A stretch of DNA of 64,000 nucleotides from Skeletonema tropicum. Lineage: Eukaryota; Bacillariophyta; Thalassiosirophyceae; Thalassiosirales; Thalassiosiraceae. Each line of letters starts with the position of its first letter. Position 1 is the stretch's first letter. Location of the stretch: NCBI GenBank assembly GCA_037178625.1, contig CM074137.1:1488001-1552000 (forward strand), in the 5' to 3' direction. A program made the translations under genes and the position numbers. This document shows, one piece after another, positions 1-8,613 of this stretch. The notes beneath the pieces were generated by a model. That model searched no databases, had not been told where the DNA came from, and saw only the letters and a program-made list of their open reading frames with translations.

Positions 1-59
1 TAGTAGTTTAGCGCATAATAAGTATATATAAAATCATGTTTGTATCGTCTTATAATTCT

Positions 60-1136
60 TCATTTTTCTGGAGTATTTCTGCTATTGACGAGGCAGACCC
101 CGTCACTTGTTTCGGTAATCACATTTAAATCAATCAGTGCCTTCCATGTATATTGACACGCATTAGCTGTATCTACGTCTCTGATGGTAAATCTAATTCT
201 AGATGAAAACGACTGCAATGCATCATCATCCTTGCCTTGACTGTTACCATCTTGGTTACTCTCTCGTGAGTTGATTAAACGTTTTGCCAATCTAATAACA
301 TCATCAGGCTCATCCACATCATTCATCATTTTCCCAATTGAGATATCTATGCAACAATCTGACAATGATTTCAGCTGCGATACAGCAGTCAAGTTGTTAG
401 ACCACCTCACGCCATGGAATATTTGTGATGATGGTGCATTTCTCGGGACAGACAACATTCCGTAGCCACCATCATCTGCAGGGCACATGTGGGCTTTGTT
501 TGTAGCAGAAATTTGTAAACCATGTATGATCTCCTCCAGTGGGAGCTGTGGTGCATCCATTCCTAGAAATACCACTGCTTCATTTGTTTGTTGTGTTGCA
601 ATTGCTTTGTGTACTTTTGTTAGTAAAGTTCGAGTTTTGTCTAATGCGTCTTCAAGTTTGCCGCCCAATGAAGATGATGTCAAGTCTGACTTGGATGCGC
701 CTGATGCCATAGGAAGTAGAATCCATCCATCAAATTGAAGAGATGATACTTCATCAAACGAGGTGGTAGAAAGATTCAGACGCTGCAGAATAGATTTCAT
801 GTGTGCTTCTCCTTCACTTGATCCAGGAGCAAATACCAAAACCTTGAGAGTTTCTTTTAGATGGACACACGCTGTCAGCGAAACTAAAATGTCCGAAAGC
901 ATCGCGGTTGCGAGCGAAGCTGCTCCATCTTCACCAAGCAATGGGGCAAGCCTAGTCTTACTCCGCCCAGGGATTGGGCACTTGGCAAATACGCACACTG
1001 CCCCTCCCACAGATGCCGACATCGTGGAAGTGCCGGCCATGGGTTGTAGAAGTGAGGTGATGTATAATTGAGGAGGCTCCACGAGCATCCCGCCTCTTCG
1101 AATACTAATTCCTACGTTGAAGCCGATAGACCCCAT
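60..1136 (-). CDS. DUF2064 / TIGR04282-type glycosyltransferase-like protein
   Basis: Single-exon protein of 358 residues. An FAKCPIPGRSKTRLAP segment (about residues 50-65) is the nucleotide-sugar-transferase-like N-terminus typical of DUF2064. FLGMDAPQLP (190-199) and PADDGGYGML (219-228) match the conserved metal/sugar-binding loops of the GT-A-like fold. In bacteria the family sits beside radical-SAM and glycosyltransferase genes; its substrate is not well defined, so no reaction is assigned. The stretch before residue 48 is extra and may be a targeting region, or translation may begin at Met33 or Met39. The CDS starts at the first ATG after an upstream stop. It has no operon context. Confidence 0.8.
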   Translation of the reverse strand: MGSIGFNVGISIRRGGMLVEPPQLYITSLLQPMAGTSTMSASVGGAVCVFAKCPIPGRSKTRLAPLLGEDGAASLATAMLSDILVSLTACVHLKETLKVLVFAPGSSEGEAHMKSILQRLNLSTTSFDEVSSLQFDGWILLPMASGASKSDLTSSSLGGKLEDALDKTRTLLTKVHKAIATQQTNEAVVFLGMDAPQLPLEEIIHGLQISATNKAHMCPADDGGYGMLSVPRNAPSSQIFHGVRWSNNLTAVSQLKSLSDCCIDISIGKMMNDVDEPDDVIRLAKRLINSRESNQDGNSQGKDDDALQSFSSRIRFTIRDVDTANACQYTWKALIDLNVITETSDGVCLVNSRNTPEK

Positions 1137-1755
1137 GTGACGAGGTCACGAGGGGTCCGGAGCGAGCCCCAAGGATAAAAAATTAAAACGTTACATACAT
1201 ACTCCTACATATGTACATACAATCAAACAAACGCGCCACGCGCGCTCTCTCTAGAGAGAGAGAGAGAGAGAGAGCTCGTAAGATTTCAGCAATAACTCTC
1301 TAGAGTACCTAAGTAGAGTACAGTAGTACCTATGTAAGCTTCTGGATTGTCATCATCCTATTTCTTAGCATATGTACGTTTTACCAATATGTCATACTAA
1401 AGAAGGAACTAGTACAAAACAAAAACAAAAAGAGACTTCCAACCGAGAGGAGTCTTCTCTCTCCAGATACATATTCCACTCTACTCCTCTCACAAAGCAA
1501 CTGTCCCACAACTTCAAGAATCATGCTCTACGGTACTTTACTAGGTTTGACATTCCTGCCCAAGAATGGAATAGCGCTGGAGGTCGAGGTCGGTGCTGCA
1601 TTCATGGCATCAATTGTAGCTTGCCTGGCAAGTCATCCGGGAGACGTGTTGCTCACCGCTACGTACAAGAATAAATGCAAGCCGTCTGGATGAAAATGTG
1701 CTTCAAGAATGCAATCACGGGAACCATGCAATCATAATAAAATTATTATTTCACC
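1137..1755. other. Intergenic region with GA/CT microsatellite
   Basis: About 620 bp between two genes that point away from each other. A CT run passes into a GA run at about 1245-1274, giving a partly self-complementary simple repeat. Open frames here are short, lack recognisable domains and start within low-complexity sequence, so no gene is called. The last 60 bp before 1756 are probably the 5' UTR of the broken MYND gene. Confidence 0.6.
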
Positions 1756-2394
1756 ATGGCCGACGAGACGGAGCAGCAGCTGCGGGCTAAGATTGCCTCC
1801 CAGAAGGCTGCAATTGCTGAACTTCCCTCACTAAAAAGTATAGTCGATGAAACGGGTCTGACGTCGCCAGAGACCAAATCAAGGGCACAACAAATCAAAG
1901 AGCTGTCGGACAATGAAGAGCAGCTCGAGCTACTACTCGAATCTAGGCGGGTGGAGGCTGTTATCAGTCTTCAGGACGAGCTTCATCCTCCTGAAAATCC
2001 TGAAGATTGCCCCATATGTCTTGAAACAATCAAACACGTGAATGGCATGACAATAAATCCATTTTTTTGCTGCGGCGGTTGGACATGTGATAAGTGCGGC
2101 GAAGAACGTGAAGCCAACTGTGAGAAAGAAGGCTTTGATAAGATGTTCTCTAACAAATGTCCTCTTTGTCGGGAGATATTTTACACCGACGGTAAGGAAG
2201 CTGGAGCCATGGTGTTAAAGCATGCAAACAAAGGTAAGGCATGGGCGCAGGTTCTGGTTGGGACATGGTGCTTGGAAGCAGCGGATGCGAAAAAGGTCGG
2301 CCTTTCTTTTGATGAAAAGAAGGGTTGGGAATTGATCAAACAAGCCGCAGATCAAGATGATCCGAATGCGTTATCATTGATGGCGGCAAAGTAT

Positions 2395-2406
2395 GATGGT
2401 GAAGAT
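2395..2406 (+). repeat. Target-site duplication, left copy
   Basis: GATGGTGAAGAT, repeated exactly at 2740-2751 on the other side of the inserted element. The sequence belongs to the MYND gene: it encodes Asp-Gly-Glu-Asp in the frame starting at 1756, where paralogue C has Asp-Gly-Glu. This marks it as the duplicated insertion target. Confidence 0.9.
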
Positions 2407-2739
2407 ATGAAGGGGGTGGTGTGGTGTAGTGGTTTCACCGCCTCTCTTCTGGTTCGGGGTCTTGGGTTCGAGTCTCCCCCGTGCCAAATCCTGGCTGTTT
2501 GAGGTGTCGCAGCTCGGAGTGCGATCTGGGAAAAAAGACCATTACTTGGTTTGGAATTTCATATCACTGCCTCTTTGCTAATTCCGGGGTGATGGAAAAA
2601 CTGTTGGTTATTTGCTTAATTACACTCGAAGGGTAGTAACTTGTGACATTGCTCTAGATAATTAATTGTAGATAATTTCGCCCCTGGAGGGCCAACCATG
2701 ACGTACTTTAAGATTTCCGTTAATTTTTTTTTTTTTTTT
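2407..2739 (+). mobile_element. tRNA-derived SINE with poly(T) 3' end
   Basis: 333-bp insertion in a coding exon, flanked by 12-bp direct repeats. Its 5' part carries a Pol III A box (TGGTGTAGTGG, 2422-2432, fits TRGYNNANNNG) and a B box (GGTTCGAGTCT, 2465-2475, one mismatch to GGTTCGANTCC). The boxes are about 32 bp apart, as in tRNA genes. An unrelated body of about 240 bp follows, and the element ends in 16 T (2724-2739) directly before the second target copy. There is no protein-coding capacity. A tRNA-like head, target duplication and simple tail define a SINE. A T tail rather than an A tail is unusual. The partner LINE cannot be inferred. Confidence 0.85.
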
Positions 2740-2751
2740 GATGGTGAAGAT
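2740..2751 (+). repeat. Target-site duplication, right copy
   Basis: Second exact copy of the 12-bp sequence at 2395-2406, directly after the T16 tail. MYND-family coding homology resumes a few bases downstream. Confidence 0.9.
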
Positions 2752-3361
2752 TTGGACAAAATGCAAAATGCATTATTATTTGAAAAGGTCTGCAGATCTT
2801 GGACACCCGACGGCACAATACAATCTGGCTATATTTTACGATATGAACGATGAGAAAGAGAAATATCTTCATTACATGACCCTCGCAGCAAGTCAGGGTT
2901 ACTCTAAAGCGTGCGGTGCATTGGGAGATATATACATGCATGCTGAATGTGGTCTGAAAGAATCTTACATCCTTGCGAAACACTACGCTGGAATGTGCTT
3001 AGAAGACGCTCATGCCGTCTCCATCTTTTCATTTGCATCATTCATCTTAGAAAGTCAGCGTTATGAAGAGGTTCTGGGCATTCCTGGGCATAGTCCAGTC
3101 CCGACGTTTTTGTTCTGGGGACGAAGAGCGGTGGAGGGAGATTTGCCAGTGGAAAAGAAAGGTGCTCTGATCGAGTGCACATCGAATTTGGAGAACCATG
3201 TAAAGAGTCGCTGCGCAAATTGTAGGAAGGAGGCAGGATGCTCTTCATTCAAGCGATGCATGCGGTGTTTAGGAGCTTGGTACTGTGGAAAGGAATGTCA
3301 AGTCCAACACTGGAAGGCTGGACACAAGATAGACTGCGTCAGCATCAAGAGAAAGAAATGA

Positions 3362-3754
3362 CGAAACTATGATTCAATATGGACACAAGATCGACCTAGT
3401 CAAGAGGAAATGAATACTCATTCAAATACATACATGGCAATGATTACTATCGGTAGGAAAAGTTTACGCGAGAGTAGATTGTTCATATACATCCACATCC
3501 GATCCGCCAGAGAGCTGCCCCAACGTGCCACTATTATCGTTGTCATTCATCATTTCAACGTCTTGACATGAAATTTATGAGCAATCATGTCCTATCCGAG
3601 TTCTATCTTGCAATCTCGCCAAGCAAAATTGGGTCATGTCTTCACATGACTCATACCCAGATCCTCTCTGAACATACGACCTGGCAACTAAAACGATCAA
3701 TAGGAGGAAGAAAGAGAGCTCTAGTTAATGGATGAAGTAATAATGTCAATCAAT
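3362..3754. other. Intergenic, with a decayed copy of the MYND gene tail
   Basis: About 390 bp. Just after the paralogue A stop, at about 3380-3413, the sequence repeats a shortened, diverged version of the gene's last codons (GGACACAAGAT ... AAGAGGAAATGA). This suggests a local duplication of the 3' end. The rest contains no feature I can support and probably includes the facing 3' UTRs of the MYND gene and the transporter. Confidence 0.5.
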
Positions 3755-5320
3755 TCACGTCAATTCCGGAAGAGACAATCTCTTTGCACCCTCTATTCCA
3801 TCACAACTATCTTTCGCCGACCTTGATTCATCATCACCACCGCCACGTGATAGAGCAAAGTCGACTGCAGTCTGATAATCACCAATCATCTTCAGAAAGA
3901 AAAACCCTCCAGCAAAGAACAAATTTAAGGATGCCAATCCAATTCTCATACTTGCACCAATCTCATTGAGAAATGTAAATAGGAACGGAGGGACCCACGA
4001 GAATACTAGCCCACTGAATAGATATAATCCCATCAGTTCACTTTCTTGTCCTCGTGGGATGATTGTACAGTATAACGCTGAGTGGGTAGGATGAAGCCAG
4101 CCAAGACAAATCCCCCATACACCTGCAAATAGGTACATGATATGTTGTGATTCTTCTCCTGACATTATCCAAGCAGCCAAGGAGGTGTTGATGATGAATA
4201 CAACCAAGCACAGCAATGCGCTCCGAAGTGGATTGATCTTTAAACCAATCATACCACCGAGTTTCGAACCAGGTATGCCAGTCACAAAGACGCAAAGGAA
4301 GACATAACCAATTTGTTTACTGTTCATGTTGAGTACATGAATCATATACGTAGTGGAAATTGTGGAGAGGGCACTTGTAGCACTTTCGGATAGCATCACG
4401 GATAGTAAAAAGTATCGCAGAGGTGCCCATGTCGCGACAATCTCGGAGGATGTTTGAGATAACTTGCGAAATCCAGCAGTAAGCAGTGTGCTATTACTGG
4501 GGACCTGTCGCAATGCTGGCCTAGGACGAAAGAACCACCGCCAAGCGTAGCCAAAGACAATTGAGCATATAAGGAATGCCAACGTTTGCGATACTCTTGC
4601 TTGATCAATATCACCCACATTGAGTAAGGAGGAAGTCGAAGTTACCAACACCAGAAATGCCAGCATGGAAACGTAATTGATTGCTTGAAATCTTGCATTG
4701 TAAATTGTTTGTTCATTTGGTTCTGTGGATAATTCTGCCGTGTAGGCATATGCCGCACATAGATGTGCTTGATATAATACATAGTTCAGTACTTGCAGAA
4801 TGCTAATGAAGAACCATGTTGACCTGGAGATAAAGATCTCAATCCCCTTGATGATTGACAACGATATAGCTGCCCATTGCCCAATAGCCTTGCGATGAGG
4901 CGTGTGATCGACTATTGCGCCAAATAAAGGAAGTAATAGTGCCGAAAAGACTCCGGAAAAGACTCCAATGTTGGTCAGCAGCGAAGAGGGTCTCATTCCA
5001 TACACTCTCCCTTCATCGTCATCATTGCACCCATCGTCAGTATTATTTGTAGTGTCGCAACCTCCAGCTTCTCTGGCAGCATCTTGTGCAAGAATTAATA
5101 ACGCAGGTCCCAAGAAAAGAGAGGACATGCCAAATAGCCCTCTCGCGATAGAGTTGAGCGCGAGACCAGTTGCTTCAATTGGGCAGTTATCATTGTCGAA
5201 TAGAAATATTGATGGAAGATTGCTGAGTTGTTTTTGGTGGGGACAAGAAGCTACAGATGCAGGCACTTCTATTGTGTCATTCTCTGCAGAGCTTTCAAGC
5301 GCATTGTACTGCGATGTCAT
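3755..5320 (-). CDS. Atg22/UMF1-type major facilitator transporter
   Basis: Single-exon membrane protein of 521 residues with about 12 hydrophobic segments. The first part, FDNDNCPIEATGLALNS followed by a membrane helix, resembles the start of Atg22-like transporters, which export amino acids from vacuoles in fungi. An acidic loop (near residues 90-105) precedes helix 2. HTPHRKAIGQW is the loop 2-3 motif that major facilitator proteins carry between their second and third helices. A later segment, GWLHPTHSALYCTIIPRGQESELMG, fits the UMF1/Atg22 group, where a PRGxE motif is typical. Substrate and membrane cannot be told from sequence. The hydrophilic C-terminus is probably cytosolic. Confidence 0.8.
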   Translation of the reverse strand: MTSQYNALESSAENDTIEVPASVASCPHQKQLSNLPSIFLFDNDNCPIEATGLALNSIARGLFGMSSLFLGPALLILAQDAAREAGGCDTTNNTDDGCNDDDEGRVYGMRPSSLLTNIGVFSGVFSALLLPLFGAIVDHTPHRKAIGQWAAISLSIIKGIEIFISRSTWFFISILQVLNYVLYQAHLCAAYAYTAELSTEPNEQTIYNARFQAINYVSMLAFLVLVTSTSSLLNVGDIDQARVSQTLAFLICSIVFGYAWRWFFRPRPALRQVPSNSTLLTAGFRKLSQTSSEIVATWAPLRYFLLSVMLSESATSALSTISTTYMIHVLNMNSKQIGYVFLCVFVTGIPGSKLGGMIGLKINPLRSALLCLVVFIINTSLAAWIMSGEESQHIMYLFAGVWGICLGWLHPTHSALYCTIIPRGQESELMGLYLFSGLVFSWVPPFLFTFLNEIGASMRIGLASLNLFFAGGFFFLKMIGDYQTAVDFALSRGGGDDESRSAKDSCDGIEGAKRLSLPELT

Positions 5321-5662
5321 CTTATGTCAACCTCTTTTAGTGGCTACACTTAGCTTGGTTTAGTTGCCTGATATGGGCCTGCCTACCGATCATAGACTCT
5401 TCACCCACTATTCACTTCATCTTCATCTTGGTCGGACTGTTCACTGCAGCACTGTTCATGCACTAAAACAGCGATGAAAAAGCGAAGATGCCATTTCGAG
5501 CTTTTTATCCCCCTGTATTCTGAGCATAGGTATAATCACGAATAAATAGGTGTATGGACGAGAATGAGGATGTATTTGTATATCATTTAGTAGTAATCAT
5601 CATCGTGCATGTATTTGAAGAAGTCGATAATATGTATTTGAAGAAGCCTATCACTTGCATTG
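5321..5662. other. Intergenic between transporter and MYND paralogue B
   Basis: About 340 bp covering the transporter promoter and the 3' UTR of paralogue B. An ATGTATTTGAAGAAG motif occurs twice (near 5608 and 5633), and similar sequence lies 3' of paralogue C. The duplication that made these paralogues therefore included 3' flank. No other feature is seen. Confidence 0.5.
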
Positions 5663-6913
5663 TCATTTGTTTCTCTTAATGCGGATGCAGTCTATCTTGT
5701 GTCCAGCCTTCCAGTGTTGGACTTGACATTCCTTACCACAGTACCAAGCTCCTAAACACCGCACACATCGCTTGAATGAAGAGCATCCTGCCTCCTTCCT
5801 ACAGTTTGCGCAGCGACTCTTTTCATGCTCCTCTACCTTTGATATGGACTTGATCATAGCATCTTTCCATTCAATTGACAAATTTCCCTCCACCGCTCTG
5901 CGTCCCCAGAACAAAAACTTTGGGACTGGACTATGACCAGGAATGCCCATAATCCCTTCATAACGGAGACCTTCTAAGAGGTATAATGCAGTTGAAAAGT
6001 TGTAGACATGATAAGCGACTTCTAAGCTCTTTCCAGCGTAATGTTTCGGAAGGATGAAAGATTCTTTCAGACCACATTCAGCATGCCTAAACAAAGTTCC
6101 CAATGTACCACACGCTTTAGAATAGCCCTGACTTGCTGCGAGTGTGAGATAATGGAGGTACTTCTCTGTCTCATGATTCATATCGTAAATCAAAGCCAGA
6201 TTGTATTGTGCCGTCGGGAGTCCAAGATCTGCAGCCTTTTTCAAATAATGCACGTTGCTCGTTTCTTTATCACCATGCTCCGTCGACTTCAATAACAGCG
6301 CAGTAGGATCACCTTGATCTGCGGCTTGTTTGATCAATTCCCAACCCTTCTTTTTATCGAAAGAAATGCCGTACTGTTTACTATCCGCTTCATCCAGACA
6401 ACACAACCCAATCAGAGCTTGTGCCCATGCCTTACCCTTGTTCAAATGTTCGAACACCATGGCTCCGGCTTCCTTGCAATCGAAGAAAAATCTCTCCCGA
6501 CAAAGAGGGCATTTGTTCGAAAACATGCCATCAAATCCTTCTTTGTCACAGTTGGCACTTCGCTCTTCGGAGCACTGATTACATATCCAACCGCCGCAGC
6601 AGAAGAATCGATTTGTTGTCGTGCCATTCACGTGTTTGATTGTTTCAAGACATATGGGGCAATCCCCAGAGTTTTCAGGAGGATGCAGCTCGTCCTGAAG
6701 CTTTACAACAGCCTCCACCCGTTTAGATTCGAGTAGTAGCTCGAGCTGTTCTTCATTATCCGACAGCTCTTTGATTAGTTGTGCCCTTGACTTGGTCTCA
6801 GGCGACGTGAGACCAGTTTCCTCAACTATACTTTTCAGTGAGGGAAGTTCAGCAATTGCAGTCTTCTGGGATGCAATCTTCTCCCGCAGCTGCTGCTCCG
6901 TCTCGTCGGCCAT
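5663..6913 (-). CDS. RING / Sel1 / MYND protein, paralogue B
   Basis: Intact single exon of 416 residues. Residues 1-80 are charged and helical. Residues 85-139 form a RING-like cluster (CPICLE, CCGGWICNQC, KCPLCRE), suggesting E3 ligase or protein-binding function, although the spacing is not a classical C3HC4. Residues 150-270 carry Sel1-like repeats (GWELIKQAADQGDPTAL; YLKKAADLGLPTAQYNLALI). Residues about 368-409 form a C-terminal MYND finger (CANC, C-x2-C, YCGKECQ, HWKAGHKIDC). All parts are probably soluble. The start is the ATG in a CCACCATGG context shared with the paralogues. The family is unnamed, and its role is not inferable beyond protein interaction or ubiquitin transfer. Confidence 0.85.
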   Translation of the reverse strand: MADETEQQLREKIASQKTAIAELPSLKSIVEETGLTSPETKSRAQLIKELSDNEEQLELLLESKRVEAVVKLQDELHPPENSGDCPICLETIKHVNGTTTNRFFCCGGWICNQCSEERSANCDKEGFDGMFSNKCPLCRERFFFDCKEAGAMVFEHLNKGKAWAQALIGLCCLDEADSKQYGISFDKKKGWELIKQAADQGDPTALLLKSTEHGDKETSNVHYLKKAADLGLPTAQYNLALIYDMNHETEKYLHYLTLAASQGYSKACGTLGTLFRHAECGLKESFILPKHYAGKSLEVAYHVYNFSTALYLLEGLRYEGIMGIPGHSPVPKFLFWGRRAVEGNLSIEWKDAMIKSISKVEEHEKSRCANCRKEAGCSSFKRCVRCLGAWYCGKECQVQHWKAGHKIDCIRIKRNK

Positions 6914-7487
6914 GGTGGTAGACCAACAATGGATAGAAGATGTGATCTGATGTGATGCACCTATACAGCGTCAACACGGTTTATCACCTCACGCTCAGTA
7001 TTTTTTCTTTGATGCACATTTGTAGGCCACACTACTTTGATGACAGCAACAAAGAGGAGGAACCAATACTAAGTCAACAGCAGCTGCTCTAGAGTCTATA
7101 GAGTACAATAGAGAGAGAGAATGCTGTGTGCTGGGTGGCGCTGCTAGCTTGGTGCTTGGTGCCAGGAGTGCCAGGGCACATAAAAGAATCTCGATCATGA
7201 ATCATGAAAAGAAGCTCACTTATTAGTGTACTGTAAATTGTCAATCAAAGCAGGTTTTTATCTTTTTCAATTCTTCGTGACTCCACTATTTATCTTGACT
7301 CATATGACTTGAGTCACGAGCAAGAAATTTTGAGATTTTTCATTTTCATTTACGCATCTTTCTCACCTCAACCATCTCTACCATGACATGAGACATGAGA
7401 GCTCTTCGACAGAAAACAGAAAACTGAATCAAACCACCTTCACATATGCGAGCTCCAAGAGCGCTATCACTTTCGCTGTCACGTGCC
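6914..7487. other. Divergent promoter region of MYND paralogue B and the selenoprotein gene
   Basis: About 570 bp between two genes transcribed away from each other. Part of it (about 7215-7360, with the motif TTGAGTCACGAGC) resembles the region upstream of paralogue C at about 10010-10150. Promoter DNA was thus duplicated with the paralogue. TGAGTCA-like sites recall AP-1/bZIP half-sites, but nothing shows they are used. An in-frame ATG at 7446 could add 14 residues to the selenoprotein. Confidence 0.45.
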
Positions 7488-8292
7488 ATGTCGACTGCTC
7501 CGTCAACAACTATCATACCCATCGATGTCGTATCTGACACAGTTTGACCGTGGTGCTACATCGGGAAGCGACGCCTCGACTCGGCGTTAGCTGATGCCAA
7601 GGAACGATTTCCTCAACTTTCATTTGATGTGAGATGGAGACCGTTCGAGGTATGTACTTTATGTTTTATTTGACTCTATTGAGCACATCTTTAGTCGTCA
7701 CGTAGCACATTTTTTGCTCGATCCCAGCTCAACTCATGTTGCTTTTCTTTGGTTTACTTGACACTGTCGATTGTTATGTCCCCTTCTATAGCTCAATCCC
7801 AATCTTCCCGAAGGAAAGGGATATGATAAGATGAATTATTACGAGCAACGATTCGGTGCTGACATGGTACGAAGGATGATCCCACGAATGAAAGCTGTTG
7901 CAGCAGAGTACGGTATAAAAATGGAATATGGTGGTCATATTGGTAACACATTCAACAGCCATAGGTTGATTTGGAAAGCTCGCGAGGTAGGTGGCTCTGA
8001 TCTACAAGAGAAAGTAGTTGAGAGTTTGTTTAAGGCATACTTTGAGGAGAATAAATCTTTAGGCGAGCTAACAGTCCTGCAAGATTGTGCGAACAGGGCA
8101 GGATATAGTGATTCCTTTGAGTTTCTTTGCTCAGAGTTGGGTGAGCAAGAGGTCAAAGAGGAAATGAAGCAATTTGGCCGTGCTTTCCAGTGTACTGGAG
8201 TGCCTATGTTCATTATTAGTGATGGTAAATTTATATTGAATGGAGCTCAGGAGAGTGATCAATTCTTACGAGTGTTTGCAAAGTTGATTTAG
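7488..8292 (+). CDS. DsbA/FrnE-like thioredoxin-fold selenoprotein (UPWC active site)
   Basis: Two exons, 7488-7649 and 7792-8292, with a 142-bp GT-AG intron, give 220 residues. The first exon reads ... VSDTV-TGA-PWCYIGKRRL. FrnE/DsbA-like oxidoreductases have SDTVCPWCYIGKR here, so the TGA at 7545-7547 replaces the first catalytic cysteine (residue 20) and most likely encodes selenocysteine. The exon joint reads WRPFE|LNPNLPEG, which keeps family homology. Later landmarks are YYEQRFG, NTFNSHRLI, the helical insert and the cis-Pro loop CTGVPMFII. The protein is probably a redox or isomerase enzyme for thiol/disulfide exchange. An upstream in-frame ATG (7446) could supply a short presequence. 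The SECIS lies 57 bp past the stop. A gene finder would start this gene after the TGA and lose the active site. Confidence 0.9.
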
Positions 8293-8348
8293 TATGAGGG
8301 AGTAAGCAAGGTTTAAGGTTGACGTGATGGTGTGTTTTAGGCTATACT

Positions 8349-8439
8349 GGTAAAGGGAAGATTGAAATTGAATGACGAGTCGTTGAAGAAATTGAATGAT
8401 GCCTTCATCGACTCTGACAAATCGTTTGGTCCCTTTACC
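8349..8439 (+). promoter_or_regulatory. SECIS element (selenocysteine insertion signal)
   Basis: Hairpin in the 3' UTR of the DsbA-like gene. Basal helix: GGTAAAGGGA (8349-8358) pairs perfectly with TCCCTTTACC (8430-8439). After an internal loop comes the SECIS core ATGA (8372-8375) opposite TGA (8415-8417), the non-Watson-Crick quartet. The upper helix pairs 8377-8388 with 8403-8414 with one T-T mismatch in 12. The apical loop begins with AAA (8389-8391), supplying the conserved AA pair 13 nt after the quartet. All diagnostic parts and spacings of a eukaryotic SECIS are present. Confidence 0.9.
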
Positions 8440-8613
8440 CATTGTCACATGATTTTTCAATGCTGTAGAAGCACGGTCTCCGAAATAAAGCGAAGATTCT
8501 GAGCGCAATTAGAAATAAATACTTAGAGTATGGATGCATTGCAAACGGCATGCATTGTTATTTAGTAGTATCATTATCGTGCATGTATTGGAAGAAATGT
8601 ATCATTTGCATTG

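Larger units (their letters stand above)
1756..3361 (+). pseudogene. RING / Sel1 / MYND protein, paralogue A, interrupted by a SINE
   Basis: The frame opens at ATG 1756 and matches paralogues B (5663-6913) and C (8614-9861). In order it has an N-terminal helical region, a RING-like cluster (CPICLETI, CCGGWTC, CPLCRE), Sel1-like helical repeats, and after the break a C-terminal MYND zinc finger (CANC ... YCGKECQ ... HKIDC). At 2407 a foreign 333-bp element begins and the frame ends at 2502. Homology resumes at about 2752 and runs to 3361. A 7-bp tandem duplication (AAAATGC at 2758-2764 and 2765-2771) adds a second frameshift, so removing the insertion alone would not restore the frame. MYND and Sel1 modules are protein-interaction domains. 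The paralogues' function is unknown, and this copy is probably dead. Confidence 0.85.

Noticed and set aside
1372..1674. 100-residue forward frame before the first MYND gene
   Set aside because: No domain, low-complexity start, and lies in the probable promoter/5' UTR.
2412..2490. Functional tRNA gene at the A/B boxes
   Set aside because: The acceptor ends do not pair properly, no clear anticodon arm is formed, and the segment is the head of a target-duplicated insertion.
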